A DNA stretch of 64,000 nucleotides, taken from contig CAVRLX010000007.1 of assembly GCA_963721725.1 (NCBI GenBank), positions 362,674 to 426,673 on the forward strand, read 5' to 3'. Positions 55,249 to 64,000 of the stretch are shown in pieces. Every line of letters begins with the position of its first letter. Position 1 is the first letter of the stretch. The translations under genes were made by a program, and so were the position numbers. The notes beneath the pieces are model-generated. The model was not told the DNA's origin and did not search any database. It saw only the letters and a list, made by a program, of their open reading frames with translations. The stretch is from RI-153 sp963721725 (GTDB lineage Bacteria; Chloroflexota; Anaerolineae; Caldilineales; Caldilineaceae).

Positions 55249-56194
55249 TTATTCGCCCCTTTCTTCGACACGAGAAACACGCAACGTGCCCATGATCAGC
55301 GGCCAATTGACAGCAGCGAAATCAGGGCCAGGGCAGCGGCGCGGCCAAACTGGCGCTGACTCCAGCCAAATTGAATAGAGTACGTGGCTCAGCACTTCGG
55401 TGGACGACCCGGTCCGCGCCGGTGAGGCTGAAGATCATGCCCACGCGTTCAGCCCGCTGAGGGTGAGGCTGAACAGGGCGACGACGATCATGGGCAACAT
55501 GAGCGGCAACATAATATCACGCGCACGATCTGCCAACCGCGCGCGCCGTCGATGCGGCTGCTCTCCAGAATTTCGTGGGAGAGGGTCTGCATGGCCGCCA
55601 GCAGCAGCAGCGTGACAAAGGGCAGGGCGCGCCACGCCGAGGCCAGGATCAGATAGACCAGGGCAGGGCGCCGGCGGGAAATCGCCAAACCAGGGGCGGG
55701 GCGGCACGGCGGTGAGGATGGAGATGGCCATCGGGCGGGAAGATGGCCGGGTTCTGGGTGATGCCAGAGAGCAGCCCATAGTCGGGGATCACCAGCAGCC
55801 GCCACACCAATCCCACGATAATATCGGCGATGATCCACGGGATGTAGATCAGCGTGATGAGATGCGGAGAAACGCAGTTTACGGTTGAGCATCCGACGCA
55901 AAAGGAATCAGAAAAAACCACCACGGCTCAGCGTAATGGCGACATAGCCCACGAGGAAAACCAAGGTGTGGCCGACGCCTTTCGGCGAAGAGGCTCATGC
56001 CAAACAGTCGTTCGTAGTTTTTCAGCCCCACAAAGGACCATCCGGCAGGCTCGCTCTTGCAGGCTGAGCCAGACGTGTAGAGTGCCGGGTATACCTGGAC
56101 CACCAGCAGCACTAACACGGTGGGCAGGATCAGCCAGAAGGGCAGCGAACGGGAGAGCCAGCCGCCGGCGCGGGCGGCGCAAGGGTATAGACAT
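55249..56194 (-). pseudogene. Right-arm copy of the MalF-type permease
   Basis: From ATG 56194 (MSIPLRRPRR) through VYPALYTSGSAC, LITLIYIPWIIADIIVGLVWRLLVIPDYGLLSGITQNPAIFPPDG and EILESSRIDGARGWQIVR to a stop at 55249-55251 that abuts the next start, as in the left arm. There are several frameshifts, whereas the left copy at 47110-48051 is intact. The substitution VVPDYG to VIPDYG is conservative. Confidence 0.82.
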
Positions 56195-56321
56195 AGTGTG
56201 GGCCTCTGGTTGCGTTCAAAGTGGGTTCAAAAGGCAGCGAGTGTAGGGGAGGCGGGCAAAAGCGGGGTTAAACGAGTAACGAGTCAGGAGTGGTGGATTT
56301 ACCACTCCTGACTCGTTACCC

Positions 56322-58135
56322 CTGTCCATTCGCTTAAATGAGTAGACTAAAGTGGAATTAGCTGGCAAGCTGAGGGCATGAGAACAGAACTGAGCATCAC
56401 GAGCGAACGTATTGACGATTTTCCACTGCTGCTTGCCACGATGCAGCGGATGGCCTGCCCGAGATAGTGGACCGGCACCTGAGCCGCATGGTCTGCACCA
56501 AGGACTGAGTTGGGGGTGGATAGGGACAATCTGGTAGGCACACATCCTGTCGCAGGATGGAGATCATCGCAAGCTGCCGGTGCAAGCCTGGGTGCGCGGC
56601 AAGCCCGTGAGAGCATTGAGCACATCACGGGATTGAGCGAGTTGGGCGAACTGATTCAGCAATAATGAGTTTGACACTCTTGTTGGGGCGGTTAGTGGAG
56701 CGACGTCGGCAGTAGAACGAGAACTGGGCCGCAGACCTTTATCCGGGTGTACCAGTTGAAGCAGACAAATCGGTTGGACGCGACGACGGTTTCTGGTCAT
56801 CATACGGGCGGTGAGGATAGCCTGTTTCAGTTTGGACACAGCAAGGATGACCCGAGCTTGCGTCAGGTCAAGGTGATGGTAGCGGCGTTGGACCCGTTGG
56901 GCTTGCCGGTGGCAACGCAGGTCGTGGCCGGTCATCGGGCAGACAATCCGCTCTACATTCCGGCGATAGAGCAAGTGCTCAAGGTCATCGATGGCGTTGG
57001 CTTGCTGTTTGTGGGCGACAGCGAGATAAGAGAGCGCCTTGGGCATCCGAGCACACCTGGAGCGCTTGGGCCGGCATCTGTGTCCCTGGCACTGACCGGC
57101 AACAGCGCCCATGAGTTGGCGCAGTGGGTGACGGCCGTTGCCGACGGTCAACAAGAACTGCATTGCGTGTATGGCAAGAATGCTGAGGGAGACCGGACGC
57201 TGTTGGCCCAAGGCTATGAGGTCGTGCGCACCGTGGAAGCCGATGGAAACGGCGCGAGTAGAGTACTGGAGCAAGAACGGGTCTTGGTCGTTCGTTCGGA
57301 AAGGTACCGTCAGGGGCTGCACGCTACGCTGGCGAACCATCTTGAGCAGGCAACGGCGCACCTTCTGGCTCTGACGCCAGCGCCCGGACGAGGCAAGCGG
57401 CAGATTGGCGAGGAAGCGGACCTGGTGGCTGCGGCCAACGCCATCTTGCACAAGCATGCGGTCGAAGGCTTGCTGACTTACACCTTTGAACGACGAAAAC
57501 TCGCCACATCAAACTGATTGGCCACGGACGGGCCGGTCCACAGCGGCCGCAACGCGAAATCGTGACGGTGCGCTATCAGATGTGTGCCGTCCACCGCCAA
57601 GAAGAGGCGATTGTGGCCCATGGTGAAACGCTCGGTTGGCGGGCCTACGTCACGAATGCGCCTGCCGCCCAACTCACCTTGGCGCAGGCCGTGCTTGCCT
57701 ATCGGGATGAATGGTTGATTGAACGTGGCTTTCATCGCTTGAAGGGGGCTCCCTTATCCCTAGACCCTTTGTTCGTCAAACCACGACGACCAGGTCACCG
57801 GCTTGATCAACCTGTTGAGTATTGCCGTGCGCATGCTCACCCTGCTCGAATTCGTGGTTCGCCGTCAACTCAAGCAAAATCAAGAGCAACTGACCGGACT
57901 CATCCCAAACAACCCGCACAAAGCCATCGACAATCCCACCACCGAACGGCTCTTGAACGCGTTCGGCGACATCTCTCTGACCATCGTCCATTTGCCAGAC
58001 CAGGTCATCCGCCACGTAACCCCGCTGACTACCCTGGCAATCCGCATCTTAGCTATGCTTAAGGGACTACACCACCCTCTACACCCATCTGGCGGAAATT
58101 CGGATAAGACCACTTCAATCTCAGCGAATGGACAG
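56322..58135 (+). mobile_element. IS1634-like insertion sequence, copy 1
   Basis: Ends are the 13-bp inverted repeat CTGTCCATTCGCT. The insertion is flanked by TTACCC (56316-56321) and GTACCC (58136-58141), a 6-bp target duplication with one mismatch; the uninterrupted left arm reads TTACCC here. It inserted at the base of the intercistronic hairpin between the binding-protein and permease copies of the right arm. Length is about 1.81 kb. It lies in opposite orientation to copy 2. Confidence 0.9.
56378..58130 (+). pseudogene. IS1634-like transposase, copy 1, frameshifted
   Basis: From ATG 56378 (RTELSITSERIDDFPLLLATMQR) the transposase of copy 2 can be followed with several shifts: TTVSGHHTGGEDSLFQFGHSKDDPSLRQVKVMVAALDPLGLPVATQVVAGHRAD and VRYQMCAVHRQEEAIVAHGETLGWRAYVTNAP, then LIERGFHRLKGAPLSLDPLFVK. 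The DDE core matches copy 2 but is not translatable as one protein. Confidence 0.85.
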
Positions 58136-58155
58136 GTACCCATTATTTTTACTCG

Positions 58156-59528
58156 TTAATTCCCCACGCGTTATATTCTTCTTCCGCTGCGGGGAGCGTC
58201 GCCGCAATGTCCGCCGTGGGGTCTTCTTTGATCAGCTTGTAGACCGTGGTCATGACCAACTTCTTGGCCTCGGGCGACGTTCTAGCGAACCATACCAGGA
58301 ACGGCAGGCGCTGGCTTCAATCGCCTTGCCCGCTTGTTGATAGAAGGGGGTCTGGAAGGCTTCGCTGGCCTGGGTTGCGCCCAACACGGGGAAACCGCCG
58401 CCGGGCCCGAGCACCCAGGTTGCATTCTGGTCGCTGCTCATGATCCAGTTGATATAATCGTGCGCCGCTCTACATTTTGTGCGCCGGTGGGGATGACAAA
58501 GCCGCTACCCCAATGCCGCAGCCCGGCTTTTGACCTTCAGCCGCCAGGAAGGGAGCCAGATAGACATCGCCAGCGGCAATCGCGTCGAGCATATCTTCTT
58601 CGTTGCCCTTTTCGTACTTGTTGCCATTCGGCGCGGTCAGCGGGTTGACATAGCGATAGCCAAAGATACCGGTGGGGAAGGAGCCAGCCGACGCATCCTT
58701 GAAGGCTTGTTCTTCCTGGAACTGACCAGCAAAGGCGATCTCGGGCACGTAGCCCTCGGTGACCAGGGTGCGGATAAATTCGACCGCCGCCACATTTTCG
58801 GGTGTGTTCAGCGTCATTGTACCCTCGCCGTCATCGAGCGTGCCACCAAACGAGCTGAGCGCGGTCCAAACAAAACGGTTAAGCCTTCGCCGTCAAAATC
58901 GGTCGAGCCAAAAAAGGTGATCGGATACAACCCTTCGGCTTTGAGCGCGGCGGCTTGCGTTAGGAACGCTTCTGGTGTCGTGGGATAGCCAGCGGGGAAG
59001 CGATCTTTCCAGACAAAGACGACTTGGGGCGTCTGAGCAACGGGAATGCAGTAGAGCTTTGCCGTCGGGCCCGGTGCAGGCCGCCACGGCATTCGGATCC
59101 AGATCCGCAAACCAGGACTGGGCGGCGGCCCATCCGTCCAGTCTTGGACCGTACCATTTTGATAAAAAGCAAGCAGGTCACTGTCCCCAATCTGCATCAG
59201 AGTCCGGCACTTCACCGGCAGCCTGCACCGCGGCGATCAGTTCGGTGCCCATTTTGTCGAAGGCTTTGGGTTGATTCACCCAGTTCCACTTTTCTTTGTA
59301 GGCTTCGTTGAAGAGGGGAATCGTCTTGCGCAAATACTCGTTACCAACCCGCTCGTCACTCGGTGGGTCCTCGTTATTCTCGTCATACTGATACCAGGTG
59401 ACAAAATCTTTCACGGCGGCACTTTCGTCCTCGGCAGCAGGTACGTTCCGGCGCAGGGGCCGCACAACCAACAACGATCAACGCCAGTAGCCAAACCCCT
59501 ACGAGTAGAGACCAGACTTTTCGCATAA
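58156..59528 (-). pseudogene. Right-arm copy of the solute-binding protein
   Basis: Starts at ATG 59528 with the same lipoprotein signal (VWSLLVGVWLLALIVVGC), then AAVKDFVTWYQYDENNEDPPSDERVGNEYLRKTIPLFNEAYKEKWNWVNQPKAFDKM and a C-terminal lobe EEQAFKDASAGSFPTGIFGYRYVNPLTAPNG. Differences from the left copy are conservative (D to E, R to K), so the two were under selection after duplicating. Several indels now break it. It is separated from its permeases by IS copy 1. Confidence 0.85.
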
Positions 59529-60036
59529 ACGACTTCTCCTTTAGGAAAGATAGATGTGAAGCAACGATTATGAAAAAGCACGGCGCTGTGCCTTGTTGTG
59601 GGAATATTGTACCTGATGTTGGGATTATGTGTAAGGAATTTGGCGTGGGAATGATTTGAGCGGGAACTTGAGGCCCATATTCCGCACTAGACAATTGCTG
59701 GATATCCGTATTATTCGGTATTGAGAAATCTATGCAAAACATGAATCCCGGTCGTTCTGGACCCAACACTTGTTTATCGAAGGCCCTCTATTCGGTGAGC
59801 CGCAGTCAATTAGTCAATTCTGTTGCTGAATTCCAGAGCTTTCGGCCAGAAGTTGTCGTTTTCTTAGGGCAATCCGGTTGTTCAATGACTGTTTTGGAGC
59901 TACGACTCCGTTTATTCCTTAATTTCGCTCCAAACAGGTCGGAATGTGGGTTTCAACATTGCGCATCTGTTTTCCCTGCTTTCGCTGCATAGTCTCTACA
60001 CCATGTGAACTATCAGTCGATGATGATCCTGGCATA
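59529..60036. other. Intergenic region of the right arm
   Basis: 59529-59670 matches the leader of the left-arm operon, including the hairpin at 59573-59590. From about 59670 to the DUF262 stop at 60037 there is no match to the left arm and no convincing gene; the sequence is AT-richer than its surroundings. Confidence 0.6.
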
Positions 60037-60143
60037 TCATTCCTTTGACAATCTCCAAATATCCTGCAACCGTGCCATTAGCTCTTGCTGACGTTGCTGG
60101 ATCACTTGTGGCGTCCATTCGCTTTGCTCGATGACTTTGACCG

Positions 60144-61927
60144 TCAGTGGAAAAGACGTGACGCCATTCGACTGTCCATTCGCTGAGATTGAAGTGGTCT
60201 TATCCGAATTCCGCCAGATGGGTGTAGACGGTAGGAGACAGTCCGAGCAGAGCCAAGATGCGGATCTGCAGGGTAGTCAGCGGGGTTACGTGGCGGATGA
60301 CCTGGTCTGGCAAATGGACGATGGTCAGAGATGTTGTCGAATGCGTTCAAGAGCCGTTCGGTGGTGGGATTGTCGATGGCTTTGTGCGGGTTGTTTGGGA
60401 TGAGTCCGGTCAGTTGCTCTTGATTTTGCTTGAGTTGACGGCGAACCACGAATTCGAGCAGGGTGAGCATGCGCACGGCAATACTCAACAGGTTGATCAA
60501 GCCGGTGACCTGGTCGTCTCGTTTGACGAACAAAGGGTCTAGGGATAAGGGAGCCCCCTTCAAGCGATGAAAGCCACGTTCAATCAACCATTCATCCCGA
60601 TAGGCAAGCACGGCCTGCGCCAAGGTGAGTTGGGCGGCAGGCGCATTCGTGACGTAGGCCCGCCAACCGAGCGTTTCGCCATGGGCCACAATCGCCTCTT
60701 CTTGGCGGTGGACGGCACACATCTGATAGCGCACCGTCACGATTTCGCGTTGCGGCCGCTGTGGACCGCCCGTCCGCGGCCAATCAGTTTGATGTGGCGA
60801 GTTTCTTGTCGTTCAAAGGTGTAAGTCAGCAAGCCTTCGACCGCATGCTTGTGCAAGATGGCGTTGGCCGCAGCCACCAGGTCCGCTTCCTCGCCAATCT
60901 GCCGCTTGCCTCGTCCGGGCGCTGGCGTCAGAGCCAGAAGGTGCGCCGTTGCCTGCTCAAGATGGTTCGCCAGCGTAGCGTGCAGCCCCTGACGGTACCT
61001 TTCCGAACGAACGACCAAGACCCGTTCTGTCCATACTTGACTCGTACCGTTTCCATCGGCTTCCACGGTGCGCACGACCTCATAGCCTTGAGCCAACAGC
61101 GTCCGGTCTCCCTCAGCATTCTTGCCATACACGCAATGCAGTTCTTGTTCACCGTCGGCAACGGCCGTCACCCACTGCGCCAACTCAGGGGCGCTGTTGC
61201 CGGTCAGTGCCAGGGGACACAGATACTGCTGGCCCAAGCGCTCCAGGTGTGCTCGGATGCCCAAGGCGCTCATCTTGCTGTCGCCCACAAACAGCAAGCC
61301 AACGCCATCGATGACCTTGAGCACTTGCTCTATCGCCGGAATGTAGAGCGGATCGTCTGCCCGATGACCGGCCACGACCTGCGTTGCCACCGGCAAGCCC
61401 AACGGGTCCAACGCCGCTACCATCACCTTGACCTGAGGCAAGCTCGGGTCATCCTTGCTGTGTCCAAACTGAAACAGGCTATCCTCACCGCCCGTGTGAT
61501 GACCAGAAACCGTCGTCGTGTCCAACCGGATCCGCTCCTGCTTCAACTGGTACACCCGGATAAGGTTGCGGCCCAGTTCCGTCTCGATCGCCTGCCACGT
61601 CTCGTCTCGACTCAACCGCCCCAACAAGAGTGTCAACCGATCATCGCTGAAGTCCAGTTCGCCCAACTCGCTCAATCCCGTGATGCGCTCAATGCTCTCA
61701 CGGGCTTGCCGCACCCAGGCTTGCACCGGCAGCTTGCGATGATCCCCCTGCGACAGGATGTGCGCCAGCCAGATCGTCCCTATCCACCCCCAACTCAGTC
61801 CTTGGTGCAGCCCATGCCGGCTCAGGTGCCGGTCCACTATCTCGGGCAGGCCTATCCGCTGCATCGTGGCAAGCAGCAGTGGAAAATCGTCAATACGTTC
61901 GCTCGTGATGCTCAGTTCTGTTCTCAT
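60144..61927 (-). CDS. IS1634-like transposase, copy 2, one frameshift
   Basis: From ATG 61927 a 396-residue frame (RTELSITSERIDDFPLLLATMQRIGLPEIVDRHLSRHGLHQGLSWGWIGTIWLAHILSQGDHRKLPVQAW, then LDTTTVSGHHTGGEDSLFQFGHSKDD with the first catalytic Asp, and LLFVGDSKM with the second) ends near 60740. Another frame continues IVTVRYQMCAVHRQEEAIVAHGETLGWRAYVTNAPAAQL and YRDEWLIERGFHRLKG, with the Glu and Lys of the IS4/IS1634 signature. The ORF end at 60144 runs just past the IS boundary at 60172. One indel separates this from an intact ~590-aa transposase. Confidence 0.88.
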
Positions 61928-61983
61928 GCCCTCAGCTTGCCAGCTAATTCCACTTTAGTCTACTCATTTAAGCGAATGGACAG
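60172..61983 (-). mobile_element. IS1634-like insertion sequence, copy 2
   Basis: Bounded by CTGTCCATTCGCT inverted repeats and flanked by a perfect 6-bp target duplication ATTCGA (60166-60171 and 61984-61989). Length 1.81 kb. It carries a transposase on the minus strand. It interrupts the C-terminal part of the DUF262/DUF1524 gene. Confidence 0.95.
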
Positions 61984-63547
61984 ATTCGAGGTACTGAAAT
62001 AGCTACTTTTCTTTTTTGCAAAATCGAAATTGCGGGCTTGGCTGTTTTTACGTTTGGCTAAAAGCACCAAATTACCCAGACAATGCGTAAGTGATTCACG
62101 GATTTCTCGGTTGGGAAAATTCTGCATCCATTCGCTCGTGACCTCAGGATTTTGGGGCAAAACATGCTCGATAGAATGATCAGAACTATTCCATATAGCA
62201 GTATTATCCGCAAAAGACATCGTTAAGACGTAGCAGCACGTAGCGTGGCACATTGCGCACATTGTAGATATCACCGTCTAATTGGCGACGAATATCCAGT
62301 TTTTCATCGTCAGTTAATTGCAAGGAAAATACAGTGCGTCTGTCAGAATCCGTTTTATCTTCAATAGCTGTGAGCAACTTCCCGTAGCGTTCCATACGCT
62401 TATTGATATTTGCTCGCTCAATCATCATCCCCGCGGCTAGCCGTTCTAGAATCGGTTAGGAAGTGTATTAAAGCCTGTTGATTGTTCTGATTTCTGGAGT
62501 AAAACAAAATAGTCGGTGGAATCCAATCTACATTGTCTATACGGTTGAGCCAACGTATCAATGAGTTCACATCTTCAGCATTCCCGGCACTGCGATAGTC
62601 TGCATTAATAATATCGCCGTAGGCACGCGGTAGGGCGTGAGCAAATCATCAATAAAATGTTGGGGATTGTCACCAGGATTGACTTGCTTACGAAACTCGG
62701 CAAGTAGATTTTCGCGGGGTTTTGCTTTCAGATAAATCATGCGGATGTCAGCGAATAAGATCTTGAAAATGTTCACGTCCCAGATCATCTTCTAGATCCT
62801 CCCATTTTTTTGTGTACTTTTCGCGATTTTCATCGGCAATGGCACCTACGATTTCTGCCTTGAGAATATCGGTATGGGAGAGATCCATACCCCGATCGTT
62901 AAGAATGGAAAAGATACGATAAGCTGATTCAAGATCCGGGGTAGAGACCGCAATCAGATAACAACGATTGATCAGGAATTGAGCCAAATCCTCTAAATCT
63001 TTTGCAGATAATCCTTGCAAGCGTTGTAGATATAGCAGTGCATTAGCACGCAGGTTTTTCTGAGCATCAGTTAAATCCGCCGGATTCAGATCGTTCAATT
63101 TCTGCATACCATCAGGCTGTTGAATATATTTGCGGAAAAATTCTTCATCTCGTTTACGCAGAATAAGACGATACCGATCCGGTGTCCCCCTTAAATCTAT
63201 TGCCTTTCTCGTATAGGAACGGGGTAAGATGCTCTTTTGATTCTGTAGAAACTACCGTGCGCATTGCAGCAAACAGAATGGTAAGCGTGGTCAAGCGTTG
63301 TTGACCATATAAACACCAACTGGGGATCGTTATTCTTAATTAGCACAATGCTTCCCAAGAAATAAGGTTGTCGTTCGGTAATAGGATCACCATCTTCTTG
63401 CACAAAGAGGAGCAAATCATCTAACAGTAACTGCGCATGTTCAGTAGTCCACGAATATGGGCGTTGATAGGGCGGGATGGAGAAAGCAAAATCATCGCTG
63501 AATATCTTGCCAACGGCATATTCTTTTCCGGTAATGTTAGCGACCAT

Positions 63548-64000
63548 TTTGACAACCTTTCGAGATTGAGTGAATAGAAACTATAATCGATCTGTAACGC
63601 CACTGTGAAAAAGGTGCATGTCTAATCAAAATTTGTGGGACAGGAAGGCAATAATGACGGTGCGCAACCGACGCACATTGGGACGGCGAATCCACGGATC
63701 GGGTGGATTGCCAGCAATGGGTTTCATGGTTTGGTCTGCCCTGTGAGCGTAGTATGCGCCGTGACGATTAGGTTGAACACAAATAGCTTGAATCGTGGGC
63801 TTGGCGATAATGAGGGCAGTGATGAAATCGGCGGAGGGAAACTGCGTCTGCCGGATTCTACGACAGGGAGTCTATCATGGGCGGGGAGTGAAAACAAGCA
63901 AGTTTTGATTGGAGAAAGTGCATTGAGTGGACTTGAGAAAGATGGGGGGATGAGGCGATTGATCCTGTTACGAATCGCCTTATCCCCCCATAAAGCCAAT
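63548..64000. other. Right-arm end with small ORF and outer hairpin
   Basis: No clear gene. A 33-codon minus-strand ORF at 63626-63727 (MKPIAGNPPDPWIRRPNVRR...) is Arg-rich and cannot be judged. From about 63840 the sequence matches 44600-44755 inverted, including the hairpin TGGGGGGATGAGGCGATT with its near-complement at 63943-63990. Confidence 0.6.

Larger units (their letters stand above)
60037..63547 (-). pseudogene. DUF262/DUF1524 (GmrSD-like) restriction protein, split by IS copy 2
   Basis: From ATG 63547: DFAFSIPPYQRPYSWTTEHAQLLLDDLLLF, the DUF262 opening, then YFLGSIVLI and VDGQQRLTTLTILFAAMRT in a shifted frame, AYRIFSILNDRGMDLSHTDILKAEI, and the DUF1524 HNH-like block SIEHVLPQNPEVTSEWMQNFP to CLGNLVLLAKRKNSQARNF. 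The frame runs into IS copy 2 at STSN. With one 6-bp target copy removed, it continues on the other side as GVTSFPLTVKVIEQSEWTPQVIQQRQQELMARLQDIW to a stop at 60037-60039. GmrSD proteins are type IV enzymes that cut modified phage DNA. Several indels are present too. Confidence 0.87.
51694..64000. repeat. Right arm of the inverted duplication, extending beyond the window
   Basis: Diverged inverted copy of 44600-51673, enlarged by two IS elements and a DUF262 gene. Single-base indels are far more frequent than in the left arm. At the window end the match to 44600-44755 is still continuing, so the palindrome may extend beyond base 64000. Confidence 0.9.

Noticed and set aside
59732..59992. An 86-codon + strand frame between the binding-protein copy and the DUF262 gene
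   Set aside because: No RBS, no recognisable motif, and no counterpart in the left arm.
58136..60171. The two IS copies forming a composite transposon around the binding-protein copy
   Set aside because: Each IS has its own 6-bp target duplication (TTACCC and ATTCGA), so they inserted separately; no duplication flanks the pair as a unit.

Overview
The window looks like the chromosome of an uncultured, aerobic, heterotrophic Chloroflexota bacterium (Caldilineae/Anaerolineae-like). This is inferred from gene style only: secreted proteins with TPTP-rich linkers and SH3 domains, AfsR-like ATPase/TPR regulators, a form II cox cluster, and Uma2/DUF433/DUF5615 accessory genes. No marker gene fixes the taxonomy.

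Region 1 (1-14.6 kb) is a form II CO-dehydrogenase-like molybdenum hydroxylase cluster, all on the + strand: coxG, a Uma2 gene, coxS-coxL-coxM, a DUF433/DUF5615 toxin-antitoxin pair and a P-loop remnant, then the maturation genes coxD (MoxR), coxE (VWA), a short coxI, a TPR gene and xdhC, followed by glcD and glcE. CoxL carries the AYRGAGR loop of form II enzymes, and the S-L-M gene order agrees.

Region 2 (14.6-34.9 kb) is a signalling, envelope and maintenance block: a membrane protein with four cyclic-nucleotide-binding-like domains, SH3 lipoproteins, tRNA-Leu(CAA), an ECF sigma/anti-sigma pair, fpg, YtxH and PspC proteins, DUF2071, DedA, uvsE, a GT2 glycosyltransferase, an HD hydrolase, a CDP-alcohol phosphatidyltransferase and an EAL/HDOD protein. 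Region 3 (34.9-44.6 kb) is metabolism and transport: a CaiB-type CoA transferase, a cyclophilin, an old-yellow-enzyme oxidoreductase, glucuronate isomerase, two MFS exporters and a SulP permease.

Region 4 (44.6-64 kb) is the unusual part: a very large imperfect inverted duplication centred on a 20-bp loop at 51674-51693. Each arm carries, from the outside inward, an ABC sugar-transporter operon (binding protein, two permeases), a haloperoxidase tail fragment, an ATPase-regulator fragment and an N-terminally truncated ATPase/TPR regulator. The arms are diverged copies: terminators keep their stems but not their sequence, and proteins differ by conservative substitutions. At one position the left arm carries a UPF0175/DUF3368 toxin-antitoxin pair, while the right arm carries a DUF262/DUF1524 (GmrSD-like) restriction gene. 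The right arm also holds two IS1634-like elements, one splitting the DUF262 gene, and it is full of single-base indels.

Intergenic spaces hold several families of long hairpins built from short repeated words. Scattered frameshifts, several in homopolymers, suggest that part of the gene breakage is consensus error rather than real decay.
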